Origin: Scleroderma bovista
Lineage: Eukaryota; Basidiomycota; Agaricomycetes; Boletales; Sclerodermataceae
Direction: 5' to 3'
Assembly (NCBI GenBank): GCA_037178675.1
Contig: JAYMGJ010000029.1
Location: 124,001 to 188,000, forward strand
Length of the DNA: 64,000 nt
The notes beneath the pieces are model-generated. The model had not been told where the DNA came from. It searched no databases and worked only from the letters and a program-made list of their open reading frames with translations. Below, one piece after another: positions 11,793 through 23,766 of this stretch. The stretch's first letter is position 1; every line of letters starts with the position of its first letter. The position numbers and the translations under genes were made by a program.

Positions 11793-13381
11793 TCATTCGC
11801 TACCAGCCTGCCCATCCCGAATGTACTCCTCGTACAACGGCTTCCAGTCCTTGTGCCACCGACTCAGCGCCGGCCGCCTCTCCACAAGATCCGACGCCCC
11901 CCACATAATCCGCAGGTCGTCCATTTCCCGTGTCGTCTCATTGTCCGGACAGATGATGTAGAACTCCCCGGATCGAATTCGATCGAGCATGTACTGCACC
12001 GTTTCCTCAGCAGTCCAGGCACCAGCCGGCTTCTCACCCCCCTGTGGGCCACTCAAACCAGTGTACGTCCATCCAGGGCTGTCAACAGCCATCGCCAAAG
12101 TTAGTTCCCCGGGTGCATCACATGCGTGCAAACCACACTCACATGACAAGGTGGGCGGTGACATTACAAGATGGGTTTTCACGTAGTTCATGTGCAAGGC
12201 CCTCCGTAAGGCTCTTAACCGCTGCCTTGGATGCGTTGTACGCCGGGTTCCCACTGATACCACGTGCCATCCCAACGTTCGTCAGTTATGTACTCGAGAT
12301 AGAGTTAAACCCGCTACGCACGGCGGATTCGTGATGCCCTGCTTAGAGCCTGTATTGATCACCATCGCCTGGTTTTCCTGATGCAGCATTGACTAACACC
12401 GGTCCGCATCAGTCACCCATTACCTCTGCGGCTAAATCAGCTCATACCGGTACGAACGTCTGCTGCACATTCACAACCCTAAAATAAAAAAAAATTCAAT
12501 GAATACGAATCGCTCCGTTTATCCGACCACCGCCGCGCAGTACGAACCACCTACCCAAACAAATTGACTTCGAACGCATTCCGCCAGCTGGCCAGCTTCT
12601 CCCAGGACTTTGTTGGCGGAGCTACTGCTGCATTGTTCATTAATACTGCAACCTATCTCGGCGTCAGTTCTGTCTCCCTAAGGCCGACAACCATGCGTGT
12701 ATATATATGACGGGGATAAATTTGGCCGAACAGCATAAAACACTCACCTCCCCCCATGCTTCGTAGACCTTATCGCGCAATCGTACGACTTCATCAATAT
12801 TGGACACATCAGTGGGGATGACGAGGATATTGCCGTCGCCAGCGATGGCCCCAACCTCTTTGCCAACCAAGGTCAATGCATCCTCCTTGACATCCGCAAG
12901 TGCGATCTTCAACCCAACCCTGCAGCAGTCACACGACGGAGCAACAAAGGGCAATCACCGAAGGGGTGACAGCAGTTTTTTGGAACGGCAAGAACCGATG
13001 TGTGAATACGTCAGGCGTGGGCGTTCATGTCAAACGAGGTTATAAAAAATAAAAAATAAAAATAATGGGCCAAGTCAAAAAAAAAGGGACGGTAGACGGA
13101 TCATGATTCATGAGTGCACCAGTGGGACAACGACGACGACGCTCAAAGTAAGCATCCTGCACGGTCAAACAGCAAAGAGCGACGGTGCCTACGCACTTTG
13201 CCAGCTCAACAGCGGCAGCCCTGCCAATACCACTGGCAGCACCGGTGATGACGGCGACTCTTCCGCTATGAATCACCGGATGTACATCGGTGTCAATCGG
13301 GGACAGAACCTCGACCCGTCTGTAGGTCGATGCGCCATGAAGGACGGGTCGGAGAGGGGATGGTCCACGGTCAAGAGGCAT
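11793..13381 (-). CDS. Short-chain dehydrogenase/reductase
   Basis: Classical NAD(P)-dependent SDR, substrate unknown. The cofactor motif VAVITGAASGIGRAAAVELAK is at about residues 40-60. It is followed, after an unusually long intron of about 260 nt, by VGLKIALADVKEDAL and the Asp-containing IPTDVSNIDEVVRL. Later exons give LMNNAAV, then VINTGSKQGITNPP, and the catalytic YNASKAAVKSLTEGLAHELR (Tyr-x-x-x-Lys). The C-terminus runs DSPGWTYTGL through a charged tail ending IRDGQAGSE. The gene has several short introns and no frame break that I found. The N-terminal 35 residues precede the Rossmann fold without a clear targeting signal. A second, unrelated-looking SDR gene lies at 20673-22006. Confidence 0.87.
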
Positions 13382-13772
13382 GGTCGTGTGTGTGTTGTGA
13401 GAGGGTGGTTGCCTCTAAAGTATCTGTTATATAGCGTTTGGTGTCAGTATATGGCATTAGATGGCGCCAATAGCCTGTCGGGGCCGGGCGACAGAGGCGC
13501 TGGCACTCACAAGGACTCTATTGAAAGGAGCTAGGTATAAGAGAGGTGAGGAGGGTGAGGAGGGAAGACCGAAGATTCCGCCCGCGGTGCACTTATATAT
13601 CCGCTTTGGAGACTATCACACGACATATCAATTAGCAACTACGAACATGTACATTGCATTGCAAACACCTAAGAGTGCATGTGTAACTAAAGAACATGAA
13701 TGAACACAGTAGATCAACCATACGAAACACACATTGTCACAGCAGGGTACCAGTGTGGAGTAAAGATCGTCC
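13382..13772. other. Intergenic, no gene seen
   Basis: Holds the SDR promoter and the 3' untranslated region of VTS1, both on the minus strand. No further feature seen. Confidence 0.4.
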
Positions 13773-15824
13773 TCACCATGTTTCCTTTCCACCCTCAGTC
13801 GCACCTCCATCATTGTAGCCCGCAGGCGTTTCGATACCCATCTTTTTCCTCACCACCTCAAACGTCTTCAACATCTTGCGCCTAGCACCAAGTGCAGCGA
13901 CACCCTTGCCCTCCAGCCCTCCATCGTCCAGGACGACAATGTCCTGCCATTTCATCTTCTCAAAGTTGGGCGTGTACTTGTGCAGCCTCAGGCTCCTGAG
14001 CCAAGCCGGGATATCAGTCAGCAACGCCGGATCAAAATCTTCGTCGTCCTTCTTGGAACTAGCTCCCCCTCCGCCAGCGCTGTTCCCACCTGAAGAGCCC
14101 GTCTTCGGCAGACCGGGAGACCTACCGCCTCCCCGGCCCCTGTTGTTTGCGTTATTGTTGTTGTTGCCGCCATTGCCTTGCATGGCAGCCTGCTGCAGCC
14201 CTAGCCAGCTCTGTGGCGTGAATCCAGCAGCCATTTGGGCCGCGAGCATCTGTGCCTCCGGGGTCATCCCCATGGCACTCATCTGCGCCTGCAGGTTCAA
14301 CATATTCATTTGCAACGGGTTCATCCCCGCCAGTATACCAGCGCTCGGTATTCCCATTCCAAGTCCAGGGCTACCCAATCCGGTCATGTCGAAGCCCCTC
14401 ATGCCCAAATCCCCATCGAACCTGTTCGGCGCCGGTCCAGGACTCCGAGATCCGTTCCACTGCCCTTGCTGCGCGCCCGGGAATGGCACGTTGTTGTTGG
14501 GCCCACCTTGTGCGACATTCTTCCGCTGTACGGGTTGCTGAGAGTGAACGAGACCACCATCATTCTCGTACGTATTACTGGTCTGGCTCCCCACGTCTGA
14601 GCCTGGAGCACTTTGGTTGGTGTTGCCCTTGGAAGGGCGCCGGAACGACTTGGGGTCGGCCATGAGCGGAACGCGCGGCTGAGTGGCATTCCAGTCATTG
14701 AGTTGCTGTGCAGCAGCGTCGAGGTTCTGGGTAGCACCGTGCGCGTCCTTGTTGAACATCGGGATCAAAGGCGTGTTAACGTTGCTTGCCCAGCTGTCTC
14801 CAACCATAGGGGAGAGCGGGTCCACACCTGTATGTGGTGTTCCGAGCGAACCGCTGAACTCGGTACTCTTGGGCCGGGAAGCGCTGTTGGGATTCATCAC
14901 GATATCATGCACAGGAGAATTGGGGTTTTGCTCGGCGACCTGGCTGAGAGCAGAGCCCCACGTAGTACGAGCGTCTCCACCGCCCGATGCGAGAATAGGC
15001 GCCGATATACGGTGAGCAGGGTTGCTCGCTCTGAGTTTGGCACGTTGCTGTGCGAGGGTAGCAGCCGCATCGTTGTTCAATGCCAGTGCAGCGGAGTCGG
15101 GAGAGAGGAAGCCGGATGACGAGGTGGTATCGAGGGCAAGAGATTGCCTATTTTGGCTGCCACTGAAGACACGAGGGGATGCAGGCATGGGTGACTTGAG
15201 CGAGGGGGATTTCAAAGTCATCTGGGCAAGCTTGGCTTCCATCTGACTCTGCATCGAGCCTGCATGGTGATTAGTGATGGTAAGAGAATGATCAAGGAGC
15301 CTGCACACCTCCCACGGCAGGGCTGAGTAATGCCGTCATTGGGTCAGAGCGAGCCATTTGTTGTAAAACGGTAATGAAAAATCTGATTTGTACTTGAGTA
15401 GATTGTTGGAGTAGACTGTACAGCGCGGCAGTGCGCTCTGCCTCAGAAAGAACCTTGAACCCTACAATCGATGATGAGAATGACGTGACCACGTGGAATG
15501 GAGATGGGACGAACATTGCTCGATGGCACTCAGTTCTTCCTTGAAATTGACGTCCAGCGAAGCGGCGGCCATGTCTTCAAGAGTTTCTTCGTAATTCTGG
15601 AGATTCTCGAACCATTGATCGATTGCTTCAGACTCTGGCGTCTGGAACATGGTGGCACTGCCCAGCAACTCGCTGGTGGGACGAGCACCGCTTCCACCAC
15701 CAGGAGGACGAGGGGAAAGTGTCTGACGAGGACCCATGGACGCACGAGCGGTGGCTGAGGAGCGCCCGTTTTCTGTGCTGAGAGGCGAAGGAGAAGGACT
15801 GGAAGGAGGACGAAGAGTTGCCAT
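13773..15824 (-). CDS. VTS1: Vts1/Smaug-type SAM-domain RNA-binding protein
   Basis: Post-transcriptional regulator. Yeast Vts1 binds Smaug recognition hairpins through its SAM domain and recruits deadenylation. Three exons: the first ends at 15515, where the intron 15462-15514 splits a Trp codon ([20 protein letters not shown]), and the second ends in AVGG, joined to [18 protein letters not shown]. The N-terminal block [13 protein letters not shown], then [19 protein letters not shown], is the conserved Vts1 N-terminal region. A long Asn/Gln/Ser/Pro/Gly-rich low-complexity middle follows. The C-terminal SAM domain reads [19 protein letters not shown], then [19 protein letters not shown]. The start at 15824 begins [15 protein letters not shown]. 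Upstream in-frame codons have no family support. Confidence 0.93.
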
Positions 15825-16226
15825 GAGTTGTATGGAAATGAAATATGAAGATCCGCTAGCGGTGCACGAATACAAGAAACGAACTAAGTAGCGAGATGTG
15901 TTGATGCCTGATTCTTGGATGGAAATGCGGCAAGGGTATGTCAAGGCTGATGAAATGGATATGGGTTCAGTATAGGACTTGCAAAGAGAGTCCCGACGTC
16001 GAGTCCGGTAAGAGCACAGCAGGGCTGGCGGCGTCGATGTGCTTCGTTGGGTCTAGACGAGACCAGCGGAGCCTGCCGGTCTAGCGAAGGGCAAGAGAAA
16101 GACGACGACGACGACGGCGAGGACGGTGATAGCGACTGCGACAACAGCGACAGTCGAGAACAATAAGCGTGTTGGTGGCAATGCTTGCCCAGCGGAGTTT
16201 TATTTCCAGCCCATCTGTCCACAACC
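15825..16226. promoter_or_regulatory. Divergent promoter, VTS1 / 2OG oxygenase
   Basis: About 400 bp between two start codons pointing away from each other. It includes a GAC/GAG-rich stretch near 16095-16135. No coding sequence seen. Confidence 0.45.
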
Positions 16227-17665
16227 ATGTTTGAGGAAATCCCAGTCATGCAAGTGAAATACGCTCCCATCTGTACCGTGTAGTCTTATGGGAACATCAG
16301 AGACTTGGCCAGCGCAGCCAGCAGAGACCCTGCCGTGCGTCGTGCCCTTGCTGCTGAAATCCGCAGTGCTTGTGTCGACGTCGGTTTTTTCTACGGTAAG
16401 GGCACTGCCATTGCACTACCACCATCTTATGGTCGGCAGTCACAAATCACGGTATACCCGACGACGTGATCAACAAGGCTGTCCGTGCCGCAGAGAGCTT
16501 CTTCGCTTTGCCCATCGACGCAAAGACAAAGGTTGCGACTTGGGTTCGGGCTACAGTATCCCTCGTTGACAATTACCCAGTTGGACATCCATGCCACTCC
16601 AAACTTCAAGGGGTACACAGCACTCCTCGGTGAAAAGACCAATCCAGCAAGTAAGGGTGACTTACATGAGGCCTTTGACATTGGTTGGGAACCAGAAATG
16701 GCTGTTTGCGACAGCGAGATACCCGCAGATGATCCTATGTATGGCACAAATGTTTGGCCTGAAAATCTCCCTGGATTCCGGGAAGACGTCCTTGCATACT
16801 AGTAAGTTCTCCCGAGTTCTCTCTTTGATGATGTATCACCCACCATGTATTCAGTCGCGCCGCGGTACGGCTGGGACTGTTACTATTCCCATTGTTTGCC
16901 TTGGCATTGAATCTCCCGGAAGATTTCTTCGTGGACAAGGTGTGTCTTATCGAACCCTCAGATTATACCGTTGATGTGTGTCGTCGCTAGGTCACTAAAC
17001 CGGCAGCGATAATGAGGTTACTTCATTATCCCCCTCAGCCTCCGCAGCCACTGGAAGGAATAGAGGGGATAGGGGCCCATACTGAGTAAGCCTGGATGAC
17101 CCACATCGGTAATTGCTCGGGTTAATCCCCGCTGATACGCTAGCTATGAGTGCTTCACCATGCTTTGGCAGCAAGACAACATTTCTGCTTTGCAGGTCAT
17201 GAATGCTAACGGAAAATATATCGACGCCGTTCCCATTCCAGGCACACTTGTTCTGAAGTACGTCCATATAATGATCCTTTTCAGTGTCATTTGACACGAT
17301 CGCGATCAGCCTGGGAGATCAGTTTGCCCGTTGGACCAGTGCGTCTCTAAGCACAAGTAGCAAGTGACTCTTCGATAACCCTCAAGTATGCTAGACGATG
17401 TCTTCAAGTCCACAGTCCACCGCGTGATCAACGCTACAGGCAAAAAGCGATACTCGATACCCCTCTTCTTCGGCACCAACTATGATGTGAAACTCGAGGT
17501 GCGACGATATACATTCGCAGTTCACTGATGAGAAGTTCTCATTTCCCATTTTAGCCCATCCCAGGCTGTGTCACCCCCGATAATCCAGTAAGATATGAGG
17601 TCGTCACTGCTGGAGAATATGTAAAGTCGCGTTTGGAAGCCACGTACGCACATTCTGCGATGTAA
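16227..17665 (+). CDS. 2-oxoglutarate/Fe(II) oxygenase, isopenicillin N synthase-like
   Basis: Predicted non-haem Fe(II), 2-oxoglutarate-dependent dioxygenase, substrate unknown. The N-terminal domain reads IRDLASAASRDPAVRRALAA, VGFFYVTNHGIPDDVI, FALPIDAKTK, then LDIHATPNFKGYTALLGEK. The catalytic core has the metal ligands HTD (GIGAHTDYECF) and the distal His in STVHRVIN, plus the co-substrate Arg-x-Ser in RYSIPLFFG. At least eight introns rejoin in frame. One donor within RWTN and its acceptor ending CTAG before DVFK are well supported by the family. The 5' end is uncertain: MFEEIPVMQ at 16227 is separated from the next block by a 30-nt GT-AG segment (16254-16283) containing an in-frame TAG. 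Confidence 0.8.
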
Positions 17666-18714
17666 TTCTTCCACGGCGTACACGTCATGTAATTACTGTA
17701 ATCGTACTTACAAGCATTCATCCCTGCTTCGCTGCTTCATCTCAAGATCGCTTCTGGCGTCATACGCAGTACTTGTATTTGTCCAAGATGCTTCTAAGAA
17801 CCCGGAATCACTTACGGGTGTGGGTTTTGTGTTGTAAACATAGACCAGCTTCTTGTGGAGCTAAAATCTCCTGTATTTCATAGCACATGTTATCGCTTTC
17901 CAACATATGGTTGGACCAGTTTTGCAAAAAAATTTAATGTTCATTGAATAACTCGACAACACGACAATTGTAGGTCCTTGGATTTCCGTGGATGATGCCA
18001 ATTAGTCCTATCTATGACAGTAGAGACTAGTGGTGGGTGGCGTTCTTGATTCCGCTCAGGTCACGTAGTTGTGCCCCCACCTCCGACAGACCACAGCAAC
18101 ATCAACGATACAACTACACTTGTGGTCAGCCCTCCATGTGATAATGCAATCAAAGCCCCCTGTGGTGATAATAATACGTAGCGTGTGGCGCGGCCCACTT
18201 GGTATGCTTGGACTCGCTCGATAGTGATCTGTCCACGAACTATATTGTGCTCTGGCTTGAATATCACTTACAATATTCAACCCCTGAAATTTTTGTGGTC
18301 CAGATACATCTAATGCCAACACGGACAATCAAGTAAGTCGATGGTTTCATACCCTCTAATAATGCTTCATGCGTGACGGAATGCCCTACTTACGTTTCCG
18401 ATATAATAAGGTTGAGGTGCGTAAGTTGACCCTTTTTGTGGTTTATTTCCCTTACTTGGTGACTCAAGGATACAGTCGAGACACCTTCGATTGTAAGCAT
18501 TATCGTTATCACCCCTGTGTATGTCTAGTATCAGTGCGTTTATTTAGGCTTGCTCGGTGTACGCCGAGGAACGCATCGATGCGCCTTACTGTCCTCAGAA
18601 GATTAAAAAGGCTGACCACATAGTACCACTGGATCGAACTGCATAAAAACTCGACCTTGGCAACCTATCTCTTGCTATCTGAGTTTTCGGTGTCTTGCAT
18701 TACACACTGGCCTC
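17666..18714. other. Intergenic, no gene seen
   Basis: About 1 kb with only short, unrelated frames between the oxygenase and the protease relic. AT-rich. Nothing recognisable on either strand. Confidence 0.45.
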
Positions 18715-19935
18715 ATGTTCTTCTCCAAGGCTTTATGTACCTTCATCCCTACTGGCACTGTCGGTTGCCGGTGCATTTCTCAATGCCCCAAACAGCAGAA
18801 CAATGACCTCCCTCAGTAAATGCAAATGCAACTAATGGTGTTGAGGCCACCGAGCGCGCGCAATTGCTATGCGCGAAGGCACGTTTAGCAGGCGTGGTGC
18901 CTCTATTAGCGTCGCCAATGCTACAGTCATATACACTGCTCAAGTCGGAGTTGAAAGCCTTGCAACCGAGTGTGAGTTCATTCACCACTAGCAGCTTCCT
19001 AGAATTGGGGCTTTTCAGACACTCTCCTTGTTGACACTGGTGTGTCGATGCCAGTAACAAGGCCTACGTTCGCAGAAGTATGAGCCACAACACAGGCAAC
19101 TCTGTTGCAAGTCTCATTATTTGCATCCAAAATATTGAGTTCATTCTCCTTCCATTTTGTTTTATACAGTGCTGGGAACTTCAAGGGAAAAGAATATATT
19201 GATACGATTTCCCTTGGTAACAGGTTGACTATCTCTGCGCAATCAATTGGTATTGCCAGCTCATCTTAGCATTTCAAGCAGTTGCATGTTGATGGTATTC
19301 TTGGCGACTGACTTGACCAACGGGATTGTTGCCAACACAAACATGGTCCCAACTGTTGTCGATGATTTCTACAGTCGGTGAGTCATCGGGAATGCTGTTC
19401 TAGGGGTCTATTACATTTCCGCCTCGGATTCAACCTCTGGATTATATTTGGTGGCGATGATAGTTCTGTTATTACTGGTCCTGTCAACTACGTACCCATT
19501 ACAAACGCCTCACCCGCAAGCAGATATTGGGGGCATCGACCAGTCCGTCTCGTAAGGGGACAAAATTATCCTTCCATCCAGATCTTCGTTGACACAGGTA
19601 CAACTTTCATTCTGATTACGAGCGGTAGTGAAGTTCACTTCACTTCTGGAACACCCATATATCCCACCCTTTCTTCACAGATGCGTTCTCAGCGTATCAT
19701 TCTGCCACGGGTGCCACTCAGAGCGGGCCTCACTATTTCCCAGTCTCAGTACAACAAGCTCCAGGTTCTGACTTTCCACATCGGCTGCCAGCTTTATGAT
19801 CTCAGCCCAAATACTAAATTTTGCCCCGCTCTCGATGTACCTTGTAGTCGCCAATATTGGGAGTAAATTTGGCTCGGGCTTTGACTTCATCAACGGATAT
19901 ACCTTCCTGTACGTTTTCGCACATACTTTTTGAGG
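18715..19935 (+). pseudogene. Aspartic protease (polyporopepsin-like) relic
   Basis: Fragments follow the order of a secreted pepsin-family (A1) protease of wood- and litter-decay basidiomycetes. There is a signal-peptide-like start (MFFSKALC, then SSLLALSVAGAFLNA after a frame change), then NATVIYTAQVGV, then the first active-site motif LLVDTG in an altered context. Later come a GVYYISASDSTSG block, a VITGPVNYVPIT block, the second active-site motif FVDTGTTFILI, a SQSQYNKLQVLTFHIG block and GSGFDFINGYTFL. They lie in at least three frames with stops between them, so no single splice pattern restores an intact enzyme. Intact relatives would be about 400 residues. Confidence 0.75.
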
Positions 19936-20672
19936 TATGGCTTTAACTTCCCTGCATTGAGCGCTTCAACTAGCGTGTTATTTATTAAGGCTTGGCTAGC
20001 CGATACCACTGGACCCGGTTGTTGCTTTTTTTTTCTGAGACGGCAACTGACAAAATCTCCCCCGGCACAGCACGTGGTAGTGGGGATTTCACCCAAGGGG
20101 AGGAAAGAAAGTGTTAAGTCTACCCAGGGGAAATGCGTTTACGCACACTCGCATGCGGCAGAGTAGTCTTAATACTTCGTCGGGCATCTCCCGCGCCCTG
20201 GGGGCCGACGAGGGGTAATACTACCCGTTGTTGCTTTTGTTATTGGACTTGGCTTTGATAGAGGGAACACACTTCTGGTGGTTTCCCCTGGAAAGGTATT
20301 TTTCGGCAGTAGTCGTACTGTTCGGATACTGTTGGCAGGTTGATGCTGCTCAAGTGCTGAACGTCTTAACCTACCAACCCTCACTATTAGAGGAGAAACC
20401 ATTCATACTTTCACATCTGAGGGTGAAGCGCGGACCCATGGCCTCACTGGTGATATCGACCTCGCCTATTATAATGTGTCGAGTCTGGAACCAATTTGGC
20501 ACAAGGCGATCCTGATCATTGTTCCGAGTTCTTGGCGTCACTACCACGTGTTTTGAATAGAAGAAATCTGCCGCGTCCCTGTCTAGGTCATTATGAGTCT
20601 ATCATGATGCACACTATGCGCCGTTTCGAAAGGCTGGATCGCTTAAGCTGAATAATATGTCAACGTCGATCA
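19936..20672. other. Intergenic with an unassigned short frame
   Basis: About 740 bp. At 20360-20540 a plus-strand frame reads LPTLTIRGETIHTFTSEG, followed by GDIDLAYYNVSSLEPIWHKA. It has protein-like composition, but I cannot name a family or join it to a start. It may be another relic. The rest shows nothing. Confidence 0.3.
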
Positions 20673-22006
20673 TCACGGTCCATACGTGCTGGCAACGGCA
20701 TTAACCCGTCCGCCATCCACTAGCCAGACTGCGCCGTTCACATATGCACCAGCACGTCCTGCGAGAAATAGTATGCAGCCTGCCATGTCAGACAATGTAC
20801 CGACGCGTCCGAGAGGGACGGTCCGAGCGAGGATGGCAGGCGTGAATAAATCTGTGTTGGTCATTTCTTGACTTCCCGGTCAGACATTCCAATGAATCCA
20901 AGTGTCCCCAAAACTCACCGCTTGGCCAGACCCCGGGCTACGGCGTGGCCAATGCATCAGGTTGTATCACTCGCAGAGATACGTGTACTTACGCATAAAA
21001 CGTTGCTCCTGATATTCCAATCCGCCAGAATATTCGCCATCAGTCTCCCTAAATGAGTGCACGCCTGTTTCGCCAACGTGTAGGAGATTGTTAGCACTCG
21101 TGCATCTACTCGAAATGACCCTGAAGATGATATCGTGATGACCTGGGACGTAACCTGAGGCAATCCAAGCACTGCACTTGACGTTGATGAGGCTGCACAG
21201 ACTGTAGTATCTTAGGGGAAACAATTAAGCATGCAACGGCGAATGCAGGAAACACACAGCGCTGACCAGGTGAATCATCACTCTCCGCTCCAGCAGAAAT
21301 CCCTTGTGTCTCTGGCTCGTGGGTTGATGTTTGTCTTGCAGCAAAGAGGGGAGGAAGGGCACCCCGCCGCAGGTTGCCGAGATGTAATAACTCGAGAAAT
21401 GCGATTGTAGTGTAATATTGTGCAGTGACGTTGGTCCCAAATGTCTCCGCAAAGTCCGAAGGGTCTCCGGTATTCCAAAGGACGTCTTGGAGAGCTTTGA
21501 TGGATGGTGGTCCTCCAGTGGTGTCGTCCAGTGGAGAAGGAAGGCGGGAAGGAAGTAGATTTCTTGCTATTCCCGCATTGTTGACGAGAAGGTCAATATA
21601 GCCGTGGCGGGCCTTTATTGTCTCAACGATGGCGGTTAATGATTCCCGAGAGGTGATATCCCCTTGAAGTGGAATAATATTGCCATGTTTCTTGGCACGG
21701 AAGCAAACAGTTAGGGGGGGCTACCGAAGACGGGATCATCCGACAAGGCTTACATTGTGCTCTGATGCAGCCTTCTCCAAGACATAGAGGCGTCTACCGA
21801 TTATATAGACAGTTGCGCCGTTGTGCTCTAGCGCTTTCGCGATGAGGAGCCCTATGCCTAGTAGTATCGCAGCACCCCAATATCAGTAAACACGACCCCG
21901 GCGAGAAATGGTCGTGAGAGGACAGACCTGTTCCACCCCCGGTGACCACCGCCACTTGTCCTTCTACGCGGAAGAGGACTTTCGGGTCGGTCGCACTGTT
22001 ATCCAT
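20673..22006 (-). CDS. Short-chain dehydrogenase/reductase (second SDR)
   Basis: Classical SDR of unknown substrate. Exon 1 (from 22006) carries VEGQVAVVTGGGTG and the next exon GIGLLIAKALEHNGATVYIIG, together forming the Gly-rich cofactor motif across an intron. Then follow GDITSRESLTAIVETIKA, IDLLVNNAGIARN and TNVTAQYYTTIAFLELLHL. The catalytic region is QVITISSSGSF, then SYTLAKQACTHLGRLMAN (Tyr-x-x-x-Lys). A short exon gives PGVWPS, joined by a split Glu codon to EMTNTDLFTPAILARTVPLG. The C-terminus VNGAVWLVDGGRVNAV matches the usual final strand of the fold. All junctions I checked keep frame, so it appears functional, next to the degraded protease. Confidence 0.85.
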
Positions 22007-23766
22007 AGCGAGATCTGGGACAAAGGTGGGAAGCTTGACAAGGTGCTCTCCTTTATAAATAGCAAGATGGGTCCTCGGCTCAGAACATCACAGCACGCCA
22101 CGAGCAATTTTTCCTGACAAATCCCATCAGTTCTTGACTATGTACGGGAACCCGGCACTGCTTCTACCAAGGAAATGACTGTGAGTGAACATACGATCCA
22201 CCCTGACGTCGCAAAGAGCAACAGATACGAAAGTTATGCGACGCTGTCCCCGCCCGTGGTGCTCAGGCTGTTCTTGCATTCCTCCTTGAGCATGGATCCC
22301 GACGATATCCATCTTATTGTTCCAGTGATCAGATGTCAGTTACAATTCATTCTGTCAACTTGCATGGTCGACGATTTCCCCACAAAAGCTACACCCAAGA
22401 TAAGGCATCCGCCATTTTTGACGAAGTTTCGATGGATCAACTATGCTTGTCCTGTCTGGGAACGAAGATATGATTTAAATGGAGAGCCAAAAATCCATAA
22501 GACGAGTGAAGTTTCTCAGGACTTCGGAGGCGTGCGGTAAAGGTGCACAATGCTAGTCGACATGGTGGTCTTCCTGAATCGTACTCTTGCGGTGGAGAGA
22601 CGGTGGAGAGAACTCCAGTCCACCAGTAGGTTCTAAATGAACGGATTCATTGAACTTGTTTGTGCGTGCTTCGATCTTTGAAGTCATTCAACTGATTACC
22701 TAGAAAGCTGCAAGCTGATCCGATCCTAGGCTTCCCTTGATTAATGTACAGCAAGGAGCTAATTGGACATTTTTAAGTCGTTGATCAGTGTCGCTCGATG
22801 ACCGTCACACTTGGCGGAAAGGAAATAATCGAGTCTCTGACGATGGGCCGAGGAACAAGAAGAAACAACATGCCAAATTACATAGACCTTACTTGACAAC
22901 GCGCCATTCTTCCTCAAAATTTCCTGACGATTATGTTGGATGCCGCGGCTCTTGCTCGTGTCTTCCGCTAGTAACCCCTCGGACCTCTGAATTCATGACG
23001 GAAGACGTAGACGTCCAAAGGATCGGGATTACGGCGGTGCCGAACACAGGTTGATCAATGGCATAATGACCTGTATATAATATAGGTATCTCACGAACAG
23101 ACCAAGTAAACACTTCAAGCCTTGTATTTTCGTAGGAACGACTCGCACCATGGTAACCTAGCAAGCACTACCTTCGTTGTCTCGAGGTTGGTAGCAGTGC
23201 ATACCACGTTATTCATGCTTGCCGACTTCACGATAGAGGATCGCCGCGGACAGAACCAATGGTTCCAGTTCTATAGTGTAGAATGGGGTAATGGAGTCCC
23301 CCCCACCCTTGTAGTATGGATACGACGGCTCATGGTAAGGAACAGCATCCAGCATTGTCACAACGCTATGGAATGCGACAGCAAGTCAATCAAATAAAAC
23401 CTTTTGAATCACTACGCACAACTGGAGATCTACTTCAGAATTGGCAATAGGTCCTCTCCACGTTAATCACAGGAGAGGTAAGAAAGTTCACGATAACAAA
23501 GGAAAAAAAACTCACAGTAATCAAGCAAACCGCGACAGGAGAAGTGACGTGATCGATAATCGCATTTCCAGCAGTCGTGACTAACGAGGTCGTCATGGTG
23601 CGCAGTAACATCTATCACACATACACACACCGAGCATAACTTACGCATACTAGAGAATAGAAAGAAGGGCAAAAGTGATCTGTAGTATCCCGACCCAGGA
23701 TGGATTATGATCGAAAACAATGAAAAGATGAAGAACAACTAACCTAGTATAGGGAAAACAATCAAC
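22007..23766. other. Long intergenic stretch, no supported gene
   Basis: About 1.75 kb. A 121-codon frame at 22175-22540 (+) and an 88-codon frame at 22788-23054 (+) have no recognisable motifs or splice partners. The end near 23500-23766 may include an untranslated 3' exon of the mitofusin gene. Confidence 0.4.

Noticed and set aside
13876..14541. 221-codon plus-strand frame
   Set aside because: It is antisense to the low-complexity middle of VTS1; its Pro/Ser/Leu-rich content mirrors the opposite strand.
14880..14950. Possible separate small gene in VTS1
   Set aside because: The VTS1 frame is continuous here and needs no extra gene.
16227..22006. Biosynthetic cluster made of the 2OG oxygenase and the SDRs
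   Set aside because: The genes are spread among housekeeping genes and a dead protease, with no backbone enzyme, so a cluster is not supported.
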